Made by a program: the position numbers and the translations under genes
Part shown: positions 48,969-58,451 of the stretch, in pieces
Layout of the letters: every line of letters starts with the position of its first letter
Numbering within the stretch: position 1 is the stretch's first letter
Notes under the pieces: model-generated
What the model was told of the DNA's origin: nothing
What the model saw: the letters and a program-made list of their open reading frames with translations, nothing else
Database searches by the model: none
NCBI RefSeq assembly: GCF_002332255.1
Contig: NZ_NRGW01000001.1
Span: 310,001-374,000 of the forward strand
Direction: 5' to 3'
Source of the DNA: Halomonas sp. JB37
Lineage (GTDB): Bacteria; Pseudomonadota; Gammaproteobacteria; Pseudomonadales; Halomonadaceae
DNA: 64,000 nucleotides

Positions 48969-49148
48969 TTCTCTGGGGTGTACGCCAGTCGTTATAGTCC
49001 CTCGAGCCTATGCGCAGTACCCAGGGGGCCAAATGCTAGCCAGACCCGTGTGCATGTCCGTGCGTCGGAAAGCCTGACGGTCTGGCTGCGGCCACCCACC
49101 TTGAACCAGTAGGTTCAGGGCCAGAACGGCAGCGGCACCTTGGAGAAC
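48969..49148 (+). ncRNA. ssrS: 6S RNA
   Basis: About 180 nt between zapA and ygfA, the conserved place for ssrS. The closing stem pairs TTCTCTGGGGTGT (48969 on) with GCACCTTGGAGAAC (to 49148). The 3' half contains the typical CACCTTGAACC...GGTTCAGGG hairpin, as in E. coli 6S. It mimics an open promoter and holds sigma-70 RNA polymerase in stationary phase. Ends are estimated from the stem. Confidence 0.93.
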
Positions 49149-49188
49149 ACCTCTGTATGAGCGTAAAGATATAGGGGAATAGCGGTTT

Positions 49189-49818
49189 ATGAACAATCTC
49201 CATCACGCTACCGCACTACCCGACGTTGATAAGCGCGCACTACGTCGCTTTTTACGTCATCAGCGCAATGCCCTTTCCCAGCAAGAGCAGCGTGTTGCGG
49301 CACAACGCCTGTGTGATCAGCTTAAAACCCTGCCTGAAGTTCGCCGCGCGCGACGCTTAAGCCTATATCTGCCTATTAACGGCGAAATCGATCCAACCCC
49401 GCTCCTTGCCTGGTTACGCAAGCGCCATGTGGATGTGTACTTGCCCGTTTTACGGCCATTTAGTGACAATAATCTTTGGTTTGTTGCCTACCGCTCGGAC
49501 ACTCCCATGATCAAGAACCGCTTTGGCATTTGGGAGCCTGACCAGCGATTTAGCGCCAAGCGTTGTAATCGCCTGCCCGCCTGGGCCTTAGACACGCTCA
49601 TCGTGCCGCTGGTAGGGTTTGATGCCCAGGCCAATCGCATGGGCATGGGTGGCGGCTTTTATGACCGCAGCTTAGCGTTCATGCACCGCCCCGGCCCTTC
49701 ACCAGCCCTGATCGGCGTCGCCCACGCGTGCCAGCAAGTCGCTTCGCTGCCGATTGAACCCTGGGACGTGCCTTTAAAGGCCGTGGTGAGCGACAAAGGC
49801 TGTGTACGCCGTCGATAA
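49189..49818 (+). CDS. ygfA: 5-formyltetrahydrofolate cyclo-ligase
   Basis: 209 residues (E. coli YgfA 182-200). It converts 5-formyl-THF to 5,10-methenyl-THF using ATP. KRALRRFLRHQRNALS is the ATP-binding N-terminus, LYLPINGEIDPTPL the substrate strand, and VGFDAQANRMGMGGGFYDR the diagnostic C-terminal loop. It follows the 6S RNA gene after about 40 bp and is probably co-transcribed with it, as in E. coli. The ribosome site is weak. Confidence 0.94.
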   Translation: MNNLHHATALPDVDKRALRRFLRHQRNALSQQEQRVAAQRLCDQLKTLPEVRRARRLSLYLPINGEIDPTPLLAWLRKRHVDVYLPVLRPFSDNNLWFVAYRSDTPMIKNRFGIWEPDQRFSAKRCNRLPAWALDTLIVPLVGFDAQANRMGMGGGFYDRSLAFMHRPGPSPALIGVAHACQQVASLPIEPWDVPLKAVVSDKGCVRRR

Positions 49819-49825
49819 ACTGCCA

Positions 49826-49856
49826 TAAAAAAAGCTGATTCTGTCAAGAATCAGCT
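49826..49856 (-). terminator. Terminator for the minus-strand mini-ORF
   Basis: AGCTGATTCT (49833-49842) pairs with AGAATCAGCT (49847-49856), a perfect 10-bp stem with a 4-nt loop. On the minus strand it is followed by a run of seven T (49826-49832), so its direction is minus, 60 nt after the mini-ORF stop. It may also act weakly for ygfA. Confidence 0.75.
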
Positions 49857-49916
49857 CATATGCTGCCTATCAACTGCACCTTGTCGGTTAACGGCGCTGC
49901 TGCAAAACGCTGTGGA

Positions 49917-50015
49917 TTAACTTCCCGACAACGCCTGCGCATAACCCGTGGCGAGCACTCCTAATGCAAACACCACCATCAACGCCATCACCATATCAGG
50001 CTTCTTCCGCCGCAT
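49917..50015 (-). CDS. 32-residue putative membrane mini-protein
   Basis: The ATG at 50015 is preceded by GGAG 7 nt upstream and the frame ends with TAA at 49917-49919. The product starts MRRKKPDMVMALMVVF and continues with one hydrophobic helix (about residues 7-27), a short basic N-terminus and a polar end, like many small single-pass membrane proteins. A strong intrinsic terminator in the same direction follows (49826-49856), so the gene probably has its own transcript. I recall similar short basic-hydrophobic ORFs in related genera, but no family name. It lies between ygfA and ilvA; upstream bases 50016-50267 show no other ORF. Confidence 0.6.
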   Translation of the reverse strand: MRRKKPDMVMALMVVFALGVLATGYAQALSGS

Positions 50016-50267
50016 GCCGCTTCTCCAACACCTTTACTGTCACCGAATGTCTTAAACCTGCCCTCTATTTCCGATCAAAACGTCGTGGCAGATTCGATTA
50101 ATTTCGGCCACGACTATAGGGCTATAAGGGCACCGTTGACAACAGCATAACCAACATTTTTTCACGCTTAATGAAACGTTTTCGTTAACAAATGTTGCCT
50201 AGCTGCTCTGGCGTTCAGGGTAAGCAACCACTTACAATCGGGCAAATGATCACTCGGGCAAACGATA

Positions 50268-51782
50268 TTAGGCCATGAATAAACGATAAGCGGGGTTATC
50301 ACTCTCCCGCCAATAGCGGTAGCCAATAGCGTCTAAATGCTCAGCCACATGAGACCTGTCTCCATTAGGCACTTGCATGCCCACCAGCACACGACCATAG
50401 GCAGCGCCATGGTTGCGATAGTGGAACAATGAGATATTCCAGTCATGGGGCAGCTGGGTAAGGAAGTTCATTAGCGCGCCCGGGCGTTCAGGGAACTCAA
50501 AGCGATAGACTTCCTCTTCAAAACGCTCGCTGGGGCGTCCGCCGCTAAGGTGGCGAATATGCAGCTTCGCCAACTCGTTATCGGTAAGATCTTCTACCTG
50601 ATAGTCATTTTCACGAAGTTTGTCGATCACCGCCTGGCGGTCTTCTCCACCCGGCTTCACCTGGATCCCCACGTAAACATGCGCTTCAGTGCTGTCGGCA
50701 TAACGGTAGCTAAACTCAGTCACCATACGCTTGCCTAGCGTACGGCAGAACTTTTTAAAACTGCCGGGTTTTTCGGCAATAGTGACCGCCAGGATCGCTT
50801 CGCGCTGTTCGCCTAGCTCCGTGCGTTCGGCAATGTGCTGCAGGCGGTCAAAATTGGTATTTGCGCCGGAGTTAATGCACAGCAGCGTTTGCCCTTCAGC
50901 ACCGGTTTGCTGAATATACTTTTTCAGTCCTGCCAGCGACAGCGCGCCAGAGGTTTCCGCCACGGCCCGAGTGTCCTCAAAAATATCTTTCACCGCCGCG
51001 CACATTTCATCGGTATTGACGGTAATGACATCATCAACCAGGTCTTTCACTAGCGAAAAAGGCACCTCGCCAATTTGCGCTACCGCGACGCCTTCGGCAA
51101 ACACGCCCACTTGATCGAGCACGACCCGCTCCCCGGCTTCGAGAGCCGCTTTGAGGCATGCGCTGTCTTCGGCTTCCACCCCGATTACTTTGATATCGGG
51201 ACGCAAATATTTAACGTAGGCCGCCACGCCGGCAATCAGCCCGCCGCCGCCAACCGGTACAAAGATGGCATCTAGCCGCCCGGCGTGTTGGCGCAAAATC
51301 TCCATCCCCACCGTGCCCTGCCCAGCGACCACATCAATATCGTCAAAGGGGGGAATATAGGTATAGCCATGCTCGCTAATCAGCTCCTGCGCATACTCCG
51401 CCGCCGCAGCGAAAGCATCGCCTTTAAGTATGACCTTGGCGCCCCGAGCGCGTACCGCCTGCACTTTAATCTCGGGCGTGATACGCGGCATCACAATCAC
51501 GGCCTTAACACCCATGAGCTTCGCGGCCATGGCAAGCCCCTGCGCGTGATTACCGGCAGAAGCTGCAATCACACCTTTGTCTTTTTGCGCCTGGGTTAGC
51601 TGCGCCATTTTGTTGTACGCACCGCGAATCTTGAACGAAAAAACCGGCTGTAGATCTTCACGCTTAATCAGAATCTGGTTGTTGAAGCGACGCGACAAAA
51701 AGGGAGCAGGGGAAATCGGGGTCTCACAAGCGGCTTCATAGACGCGGGCTTGGAGGATCTTTTTGACGGTTGCTTCTAGCAT
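50268..51782 (-). CDS. ilvA: Threonine ammonia-lyase, biosynthetic
   Basis: 504 residues (E. coli IlvA 514). It deaminates threonine to 2-oxobutanoate, the first step of isoleucine synthesis, and is feedback inhibited by isoleucine. The PLP lysine lies in FSFKIRGAYNKM (~residue 50-60), the PLP-phosphate loop is VGGGGLIAGVAAYVK, and SAGNHAQGLA the substrate loop. Two C-terminal ACT-like regulatory domains span ~330-504 (ILAVTIAEKPGSFKKFCRTL, YRFEFPERPGALMNFL). It diverges from rpiA with about 150 bp between, a common gammaproteobacterial pair. Confidence 0.95.
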   Translation of the reverse strand: MLEATVKKILQARVYEAACETPISPAPFLSRRFNNQILIKREDLQPVFSFKIRGAYNKMAQLTQAQKDKGVIAASAGNHAQGLAMAAKLMGVKAVIVMPRITPEIKVQAVRARGAKVILKGDAFAAAAEYAQELISEHGYTYIPPFDDIDVVAGQGTVGMEILRQHAGRLDAIFVPVGGGGLIAGVAAYVKYLRPDIKVIGVEAEDSACLKAALEAGERVVLDQVGVFAEGVAVAQIGEVPFSLVKDLVDDVITVNTDEMCAAVKDIFEDTRAVAETSGALSLAGLKKYIQQTGAEGQTLLCINSGANTNFDRLQHIAERTELGEQREAILAVTIAEKPGSFKKFCRTLGKRMVTEFSYRYADSTEAHVYVGIQVKPGGEDRQAVIDKLRENDYQVEDLTDNELAKLHIRHLSGGRPSERFEEEVYRFEFPERPGALMNFLTQLPHDWNISLFHYRNHGAAYGRVLVGMQVPNGDRSHVAEHLDAIGYRYWRESDNPAYRLFMA

Positions 51783-51931
51783 GCGGGTATCCCAAGGGAA
51801 GAACGTGAACGGACAAAGCTTTTATTGGTAGCAGATTACGGCTAGCGGCGTCTAGCCGTGTTTCCATCGGCAAGCACCGTTTAGGCCGTTATACTAACGT
51901 CACTACCTCATTTCTAATGCACAGGCTTGCT

Positions 51932-52603
51932 ATGAATCAGGATGAATTGAAGGCCGCGGTGGCGGACGCTGCGATTGAAGAAATTAAATCTCAGCTCGAA
52001 AAAGATACCATCTTAGGCATTGGTACGGGCTCTACGGCCAATCTATTTATTGATCGCCTCGGCCCGCTACGTCATCTATTTCAAGGTGCCGTGGCCAGTT
52101 CCGACGCCAGTGCTAAACGTCTCGAAAAACTCGGCATTGAGGTATTTGAGCTCAACAGCGTTGGCACAGTACCCTTTTATATCGACGGCGCAGACGAAGT
52201 GAATGCTAACTTACATATGATTAAAGGCGGCGGCGCTGCGCTTACTCGTGAAAAGATTGTCGCCGCCTGCGCCGAGCGCTTTATCTGCATCGCAGATGAC
52301 TCAAAGTACGTGCCTCAACTAGGCAACTTCCCCTTACCGGTTGAAGTCATTCCCATGGCACGCTCCTATGTCGCCCGTGAGCTAGTGGCGCTGGGTGCAG
52401 AGCCGGTTTACCGCCAGGGAGTGCTGACAGACAACGGTAATCCTATTATCGACTGCTACGATTTCATGATTAGTGACCCTGTCGCGATGGAGGCCAAAAT
52501 CAACGCCATCGTCGGCGTCGTCACCAACGGTCTGTTTGCAGCTCGCAGCGCCGATGTTCTGCTGTTGGGTAAACCTGGAGGCGTAGAGCGCATAGTTCTG
52601 TAA
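51932..52603 (+). CDS. rpiA: Ribose-5-phosphate isomerase A
   Basis: 223 residues (E. coli 219). It interconverts ribose-5-phosphate and ribulose-5-phosphate in the pentose phosphate pathway. [16 protein letters not shown] (~residue 29), [37 protein letters not shown] core [20 protein letters not shown], and [16 protein letters not shown] are diagnostic. I chose ATG 51932 over an in-frame ATG at 51917, because MNQDELK matches the family start. The stop codon is the first base triplet of a 13-bp tandem repeat. Confidence 0.95.
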   Translation: MNQDELKAAVADAAIEEIKSQLEKDTILGIGTGSTANLFIDRLGPLRHLFQGAVASSDASAKRLEKLGIEVFELNSVGTVPFYIDGADEVNANLHMIKGGGAALTREKIVAACAERFICIADDSKYVPQLGNFPLPVEVIPMARSYVARELVALGAEPVYRQGVLTDNGNPIIDCYDFMISDPVAMEAKINAIVGVVTNGLFAARSADVLLLGKPGGVERIVL

Positions 52604-52679
52604 ATAAGTTTTTTTAAATAAGTTCTTTAAATGAGCCCGTTAAATGGGACCGCTAAATTAGCCTCCTGAATCAGTGCAC
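52601..52679. repeat. 13-bp degenerate tandem repeat bridging the rpiA and waaA stop codons
   Basis: Units begin with TAAAT or TGAAT at 52601, 52615, 52628, 52641, 52654 and 52667 (spacing 14, 13, 13, 13, 13). The first unit begins with the rpiA stop codon, and the last ends at the waaA stop codon on the other strand. Confidence 0.8.
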
Positions 52680-53971
52680 TAACGAGGTAACAACGCTTCC
52701 AGCCCTTCAAGCGTGCGGGCCAGTGCACCAGTATGGCGATGAATCACTTCACGACCGGCTTGCCCCACTTGAAGGGCAAGCTGCGGATTAGCGAAATAAT
52801 GCGCTAAGGCACTCGCCAAAGCCTCCGGGGTTTCGACCAGCGTTAGCGCCCCTGCCGCCTGTAGCGGCTCAGCCACATCGGCAAAATTTTCGATATAAGG
52901 GCCGCTGAGTACAGGCCTTCCTAGCGCTGCCGGTTCTAGCACATTGTGCCCTCCAAGCGGCACCATACTACCCCCCACAAAGGCAACATGGCCCGCCGCA
53001 TACAGCGTTGCTAGTTCGCCCAGCGTATCACCTAGATAAACCTGTGTTTGCGCCGTCACGGGCTGCTGTTGGCTGCGGCGGCTGAGCGCCCAACCTGCGG
53101 CAAGGCACGCGTTGGCTACGTCATCAAAACGCTGGGGATGGCGGGGTACCATTACCAGTAACGCCTCAGGATAGCGTCGCAGCAGCAGGCCATGGGCCTC
53201 AAGCAATAGCGCTTCTTCGCCTTCTCGAGTGGAACCCGCCACCCAAATCGGACGCTCTTTCCACTCATGAAGTAAGCGCTCACCCTCGCTGAGCGCCTTT
53301 TTCTGACTGGCCATTTCGAACTTTAACGAGCCAACGACGTTGATGGCTTCTGCACGGCAACCCAGCGCTTTAAAACGCTCGGCGTCTGCCGGTGATTTTG
53401 CGGCTAGCCAGCGAATATCGGCCAGGGTGCTGGTCATTAGCGGGCGTAAGCGCCGGTAGCGCTTGAAAGCCCGTGGCGATAAACGCCCATTAACGACAGC
53501 CACCGGCACGTCTTGTTGGCGACAGGCGTGTATCGCGTTGGGCCACAGCTCGGTTTCAAATAAAATAGCTAGCTCAGGCTGAACACGCCGCACAAAGCGT
53601 TTAGCCGCGCCGGGAAAATCCAGCGGCAGAAAGCAATGCGTCAGCCGAGCTTGATCGTGGGAGGACTGCTCATCGATCAGTGACTTGACCTGCCCGGCGC
53701 CACTAGCCGTCATGGTAGTCAGCACAACGCTGTGCCCTGGATAAGACTTTAAAAGCCCTTCAATCAGCGGCCGGGCGGCGCGCACTTCACCCACCGAGGC
53801 ACAGTGCAGCCAGATACGTGGCGCGGGCGGAAGCTGCCCAAGCCTTATTCCAAGACGCTGCCAGCGTGAGTGAGTGCTTACTTGCTCTCGCCAGATACGC
53901 CAGCCGATTAGCGGCGATAGCGTATAGAGCGCCGCTGAGTACGCAAGCCGTGGCCAAGCCGGCGAGGCCAT
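52679..53971 (-). CDS. waaA: 3-deoxy-D-manno-octulosonic acid (Kdo) transferase
   Basis: 430 residues (E. coli 425). It adds Kdo to lipid A precursor at the inner membrane. The N-terminal hydrophobic anchor is followed by IWLHCASVGEVRAARPLIEGL with the catalytic Glu in ASVGEV, LFETELWPNAIHACR, GSLKFEM, VAGSTREGEE, and the donor site FVGGSMVPLGGHNVLEPA. Its start shares a base with the hldE stop (TAATG), so both are in one operon with the family 9 transferase. It runs convergent to rpiA across the repeat at 52601-52679. Confidence 0.94.
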   Translation of the reverse strand: MASPAWPRLAYSAALYTLSPLIGWRIWREQVSTHSRWQRLGIRLGQLPPAPRIWLHCASVGEVRAARPLIEGLLKSYPGHSVVLTTMTASGAGQVKSLIDEQSSHDQARLTHCFLPLDFPGAAKRFVRRVQPELAILFETELWPNAIHACRQQDVPVAVVNGRLSPRAFKRYRRLRPLMTSTLADIRWLAAKSPADAERFKALGCRAEAINVVGSLKFEMASQKKALSEGERLLHEWKERPIWVAGSTREGEEALLLEAHGLLLRRYPEALLVMVPRHPQRFDDVANACLAAGWALSRRSQQQPVTAQTQVYLGDTLGELATLYAAGHVAFVGGSMVPLGGHNVLEPAALGRPVLSGPYIENFADVAEPLQAAGALTLVETPEALASALAHYFANPQLALQVGQAGREVIHRHTGALARTLEGLEALLPR

Positions 53972-55401
53972 TAGCGCTCGCGATCTAGAATGGAGCTAAT
54001 CATCGCAGAGGTCGAGACGCCGTCTTCAAACCCAAGCACCTTGACCTCGCCTCCATTGGCAATAACGGCGGCCCCTCCGGCGATATCTTCGGGCCTATAG
54101 TCCCCCCCTTTCACCAAAATATCCGGCAGGATCAATTCGATCAGCGCTTGGGGCGTGTCATCACTAAACGGCACAACCCAATCCACGGCGCCGAGCCCCG
54201 CTAACACCTGCATACGTCGGATTAGCGGATTAATTGGCCGCTTAGGCCCCTTCAGACGGCCAATGGAAGCATCGTCATTGACTGCCACGATTAAACGGTC
54301 ACCGAGCCGCTTGGCCTGCTCCAGGTAGGCAACGTGTCCGGCGTGCAAAATATCAAAGCATCCGTTGGTCATCACCACCCGCTCACCGCGCAGTTGAGCG
54401 GCACGCACCGCATCCGCCAGCACAGTGGGTTCAATCACGCCAAACTCGGCCAGTTTGTCACCGTGTAACGCAGTATACAGCTCGGCAATCGACAGGATCG
54501 CCGTGCCAGGTTTGGCCACCACTAACCCCGCACCTAAATTAGCCAGCATCATGGCCTCGGGCAGCGCGTGCCCCGCTGCTAATGCCAACCCCATCAGGCC
54601 GATAACGGTATCGCCCGCGCCGGTCACATCAAATACTTCCTGGGCACGCGTCGGTAAATGCAGCGGCGGCTGGCCTTCGCGGATCAGCGTCATGCCTTTT
54701 TCGCTACGGGTAATGAGCAGCGCTTCCAACGCTAACTCAGCGCGCAGCGCTTCACCGCGGCTTGATAACTCAGCATCGGTGGCGCAGGGGCCAACGACCG
54801 CTTCAAACTCAGCTAGATTGGGGGTCATTAAACTCGCCCCGCGGTACTTGCTGAAATCTTGCCCCTTGGGATCAATTAACACGCGCTTACCGCTGGCACG
54901 CGCCTTAGCGATGAGGCTTTCAACTTGGTTCAGCGTGCCTTTGCCGTAATCAGAAAGGATCACAATATCGCAGTGAGGTAGCGCCGCTTCCACGTGAGCT
55001 AAAAGCTCGGAGGTGTCGACATTATCCAAGCGCTGTTCAAAGTCCAGACGCAGCAGCTGCTGATTACGACTCATCACACGAAGCTTCGTAATCGTTGGCA
55101 CATCGGCACTATGCTGAAAGTAAGTGCTCACACTGGAAGCCAAAAGGCTAGCTTCCAACAGCTGAGCATTATCGTCTTGGCCCACCACTCCAGCCAATAC
55201 GGCGTGGCCTCCTAGCGAGGTAATGTTCAATGCCACATTAGCGGCTCCGCCCGGGCGGTCCTCAACGTCTTCGACGCGCACCACCGGCACCGGCGCCTCT
55301 GGCGAAATACGCGAAGTACCACCGTGCCAATAGCGGTCTAACATCACGTCCCCCACGACCAGCACACGGGCATGCTCTAGGGCAGTTAAATCAATTTTCA
55401 T
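53971..55401 (-). CDS. hldE: Bifunctional heptose kinase/adenylyltransferase HldE
   Basis: 476 residues (E. coli 477). The N-terminal ribokinase-type domain phosphorylates D-beta-heptose-7-phosphate ([39 protein letters not shown]). The C-terminal cytidylyltransferase domain (~345-476) starts [22 protein letters not shown] and makes ADP-heptose. Both halves look complete. It supplies heptose to the LPS core. It overlaps its neighbours by 1 bp (waaA) and 4 bp (the glycosyltransferase), so the three are translated as a tight unit. Confidence 0.95.
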   Translation of the reverse strand: MKIDLTALEHARVLVVGDVMLDRYWHGGTSRISPEAPVPVVRVEDVEDRPGGAANVALNITSLGGHAVLAGVVGQDDNAQLLEASLLASSVSTYFQHSADVPTITKLRVMSRNQQLLRLDFEQRLDNVDTSELLAHVEAALPHCDIVILSDYGKGTLNQVESLIAKARASGKRVLIDPKGQDFSKYRGASLMTPNLAEFEAVVGPCATDAELSSRGEALRAELALEALLITRSEKGMTLIREGQPPLHLPTRAQEVFDVTGAGDTVIGLMGLALAAGHALPEAMMLANLGAGLVVAKPGTAILSIAELYTALHGDKLAEFGVIEPTVLADAVRAAQLRGERVVMTNGCFDILHAGHVAYLEQAKRLGDRLIVAVNDDASIGRLKGPKRPINPLIRRMQVLAGLGAVDWVVPFSDDTPQALIELILPDILVKGGDYRPEDIAGGAAVIANGGEVKVLGFEDGVSTSAMISSILDRER

Positions 55402-56489
55402 GGGTGCTCCTTAACGCTAGCCGTTACAGCGGTATGCGCCAAAAGTGCATCTAACTTGGCGATAACATCATCTGCTTTAATCAGCATCATGGCGCTGGGA
55501 TGACGAACTCGCTGGCCCCAATTAACGTCCTCCACCGATTTGTGGAGATAGGTACGCACAGCCTCTGGATAAGCGTTGACCGCGAAGTCACGCCAGCAAT
55601 AGGGCGCCGCGCGCATAGGATTGGTCGATGCATATAGCCCCAGCGCCGGCGTGCCCACGGCGTTGGCCATATGAATAGGCCCAGTATCCGGTGCGATCAC
55701 TGCGCGTGCTTGGTCAATTAGCGCCAGAACCCCTTTCAAGGACGTGCCGCCAATAGCATTAATGACGCTGTCAGGCTGACAAAGCGTTTCAATGTGATCG
55801 CCTATTGCACGCTCTTGAACACTACCCCCGCCGGTCAACACGCTTTTAAGACCGTGATGTACCCAAGCATGTTCAATAACACTGGCGTAGCCTTCTACCG
55901 ACCAATTGCGGAAATTACGCAGGCGAACGTTGCTGCAAGGATTAATCACTAGATAAGGCGCCTCGCCGCTAATCACGCGCGCCTCGTTTAGCGCCGTCGA
56001 CGAGATGGGTAAATCCCATTCCAATCGATCGTCTTCTACCCCCAGCACGCGTGCAAAGTCCATAAACGACTCCAGCACGTGAGCATTGGAATGGGGCGCT
56101 AGCTGATACTGGGTAAACCAGTGCTGGGCATCTTTGGCACGCGCTTTGTCGTAACCCACCCGCACATTGGCCTTTAGCCCCAGTGACAGAACGCTGGCGC
56201 GAATGGCCTGTTGCATATGCAGCAGTACGTCAAAGCGAGTATCGGCAAGCTGACGCCACAGCGCGCGCATGCCGGCAAGGCCGGTTGATTTGTCGTAAAC
56301 GACGAACTCGACCCCGGAAAGGCCTGCCAGTAGACTGTGCTCCCCCTTACCTATAATCCAGGTAATACGTGCGTCAGGCCACTGGCGCTGTAACGCCCGC
56401 ACCGTGGGCACCAGATTGCATACGTCTCCTAAAGCAGAGAGGCGCAAAATGGCAATGTGTTTGGGCTGAACAGGCAGAGAGGGCTTCAT
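55398..56489 (-). CDS. Glycosyltransferase family 9, heptosyltransferase-like
   Basis: 363 residues, GT9 family. [21 protein letters not shown] is the N-terminal acceptor domain, and [17 protein letters not shown] and [20 protein letters not shown] the ADP-heptose donor domain. It probably adds a heptose or related sugar to the LPS inner core, in line with hldE and waaA in the same operon. The exact linkage (WaaC, WaaF or WaaQ type) cannot be told. Its start ATG shares the bases ATG/CAT with the divergent kdkA start, leaving no intergenic promoter; a ribosome site is weak. Confidence 0.85.
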   Translation of the reverse strand: MKPSLPVQPKHIAILRLSALGDVCNLVPTVRALQRQWPDARITWIIGKGEHSLLAGLSGVEFVVYDKSTGLAGMRALWRQLADTRFDVLLHMQQAIRASVLSLGLKANVRVGYDKARAKDAQHWFTQYQLAPHSNAHVLESFMDFARVLGVEDDRLEWDLPISSTALNEARVISGEAPYLVINPCSNVRLRNFRNWSVEGYASVIEHAWVHHGLKSVLTGGGSVQERAIGDHIETLCQPDSVINAIGGTSLKGVLALIDQARAVIAPDTGPIHMANAVGTPALGLYASTNPMRAAPYCWRDFAVNAYPEAVRTYLHKSVEDVNWGQRVRHPSAMMLIKADDVIAKLDALLAHTAVTASVKEHP

Positions 56490-57192
56490 GCGCTTAGCGG
56501 CACTCCGGCAGAAAAATAGTCTGATTTTACATGATGCAGACAGTTTATGTGACGCACCGGGAACACACCAAATTCATCCGGGCTTATTCACGAGCGATTA
56601 TTGGCGCAGGCAGGGGCTCATTGTGGGTGAAGCCCCGGGGCGAGGTAGCAGCTTTTTTCTGCAGGCAACGCCTACTGAACAATGGGTATTAAGGCCTTAT
56701 CGACGCGGTGGTATGGCGGCCAGGCTAAGTGCGAAACGCTACCTTTGGACAGGAACTGAGCGTACACGAGCGTTTCGTGAGCTGCGCTTAACCGCTACTC
56801 TTTTTGCGCAAGGGCTCCCCGTACCGCGCCCCGTCGCCAGCTGCGTTACCCGGCATGGTTTAACCTATGAGGCTGCGTTGATGACGGTACGCATCCCCGG
56901 TGCACGGGCGCTAGCCGAGCTGCTTAACCATCGTCAGGCAGATGATGCGTTATTGCAGCAAGTAGGCTCGATGGTTAAACGCTTTCATCAGGCAGGGCTT
57001 GATCACGTGGACTTAAATGCCCGCAATATCCTGATCGATAGTAACGACACGCCGTGGTTGATCGACTTAGATCGCTGCCGGCTACGATCGCCGGGCAAGT
57101 GGCAGAACGACAACTTAACTCGCCTGAAGCGATCGCTCATAAAATTTAACGCGGAAAATAGCTATTCATCAATACTAGACGGCTATCAGTAA
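56488..57192 (+). CDS. kdkA: 3-deoxy-D-manno-octulosonic acid kinase KdkA
   Basis: 234 residues, WaaP/KdkA-type small-molecule kinase fold. GRGSSFFLQATPTEQWVLRPYRRGGM resembles KdkA's glycine-rich region (key part VLRPYRRGG), and the catalytic loop is GLDHVDLNARNILID, with the metal site LIDLDRCR. KdkA phosphorylates Kdo of the LPS inner core in Haemophilus and relatives. GAGAGG lies 6 nt before the ATG. It is divergent from the GT9 gene with overlapping starts, and an IS30 element lies 14 bp after its stop. Confidence 0.88.
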   Translation: MRLAALRQKNSLILHDADSLCDAPGTHQIHPGLFTSDYWRRQGLIVGEAPGRGSSFFLQATPTEQWVLRPYRRGGMAARLSAKRYLWTGTERTRAFRELRLTATLFAQGLPVPRPVASCVTRHGLTYEAALMTVRIPGARALAELLNHRQADDALLQQVGSMVKRFHQAGLDHVDLNARNILIDSNDTPWLIDLDRCRLRSPGKWQNDNLTRLKRSLIKFNAENSYSSILDGYQ

Positions 57193-57215
57193 TTACATAG
57201 CTTTTACACCTGAAT

Positions 57216-58152
57216 TCAAGTAATAAGTGCAGCACCTGCGGTATCCAGGGCACCTGAGTACTCACCCAGGAACACCTGTGCCGGTGTTCGATAACCGAGC
57301 CGTTTTCTCGGACGGTCATTCAGTTTTTTGACGACCTTTCTTAGCTCGCCATCTGTCACCTGCCGGAAGTCAGTCCCCTTGGGGTAGTACTGCCGGATGA
57401 GGCCATTCGTATTTTCATTGGTCCCACGCTGGCCGGAACAGTAAGGATCACAGAAGTAAATTGAGGCGCTCACCGCCTTGGCCACTGCCTCGTGGTTGGC
57501 AAACTCCGAGCCGTTGTCCAGCGTCACGGTTTTGACAGCGCCACGCCTCGGCGTTAGCAGTCGGATCATAGCCTTCTGTGTCAGCTCGGCAGTGATATGG
57601 GATAGCCGAGCTGCCAATAAATAGCCACTGCGGCGCTCAACGAGGGTGACTAACCCTGACTGTTTGTGCCCCTTGAGCACCGTGTCGCCTTCCCAGTGGC
57701 CAATCATGAGCCGGTCATCCACATCGGCGGGGCGATGTTCGATACCGACCCGGTTAGGGATTTTACCGAGCCCAGCGCTCTTGGCATGAGCACGGTGCTT
57801 GCTGCGCCGCTTAGGCTGACGAAGGTGTCGCCAAAGATCGCCGCCACGGACTTTGTCATCCCAGATCAAGGAGTAGATCCACTGATGGCTGACGCCAATG
57901 CCGATCAAAGGCGCCATGAAGCCGCTAATTTGCTCTGGACTCCACTCCTCACGTAGTTGCTTGGCGACGATGTTGACCATGCTGGGCAGGCGCTTTGTCC
58001 ATTTCCAGGCGGTACGTCGCCGGTCGTTACTACGGCACTGAGCCATCTCAGGTTCATAACCTTCGCCTGTCGCATTACGACGCAACTCACGGCTTATCGT
58101 GCTGTTATGAACGCCAAGGTTTTTAGCGGCCTGTCGCTGGCTCATCCCTACC
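57216..58152 (-). pseudogene. IS30-family transposase, main part (split by IS66 insertion)
   Basis: Joined to the fragment at 60498-60553, the gene is 993 bp and encodes 330 residues in one frame, the full IS30 size. This part begins at the residue after ...HACI and holds the helix-turn-helix (NLGVHNSTISRELRRN), REEWSPEQISG, and the DDE domain: HWEGDTVLK, TLDNGSEF and GTNENTNGLIRQYYPKG. A residual ORF from ATG 58145 could yield a 309-residue protein lacking the first 21 residues, so activity is doubtful but not excluded. The split copy is otherwise undamaged, which suggests a recent event. Confidence 0.9.
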
Positions 58153-58238
58153 CCAATACAGTAAACGCGCCACTAACCACATCTTCTCAAGCGGAGTTTT
58201 GCTGACCACACTGAGGTTTCTTCATCCAGGAGATCCTC

Positions 58239-58451
58239 ATGATCCAAGAACTCAACTCCATGCAGGCGTTTTGGCTCGGGCATCTGTATCACGCCTCGGT
58301 GCGCGAGATTCCCCTCAGCGAATACGCCTCGCAACAAGAACTTACCTTAGCCGATCTACTGCTCTGGGAAAAACGTTTGAACGTTCGCGGCTTACCGGTG
58401 CCACCCCGTCATCGTCCTGCCCGCTTTGTAAAAGTGGCGGTGGCGCCATGA
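58239..58451 (+). CDS. tnpA: IS66-family accessory protein TnpA
   Basis: 70 residues. The stretch AFWLGHLYHASVREIPLSEY and LTLADLLLWEKRL resembles the TnpA helix-turn-helix (W..H....S..SQ.EYC...L....F..W) of IS66 elements, though it is shorter than the usual ~100 residues. It ends in an ATGA overlap with tnpB at 58448-58451, the standard IS66 layout. Its role in transposition is accessory. Confidence 0.75.
   Translation: MIQELNSMQAFWLGHLYHASVREIPLSEYASQQELTLADLLLWEKRLNVRGLPVPPRHRPARFVKVAVAP

Noticed and set aside
58199..58447. Long frame fused upstream of IS66 tnpB
   Set aside because: The upstream part is the wrong frame of tnpA; TnpB similarity starts at ATG 58448, which overlaps the tnpA stop as is usual.
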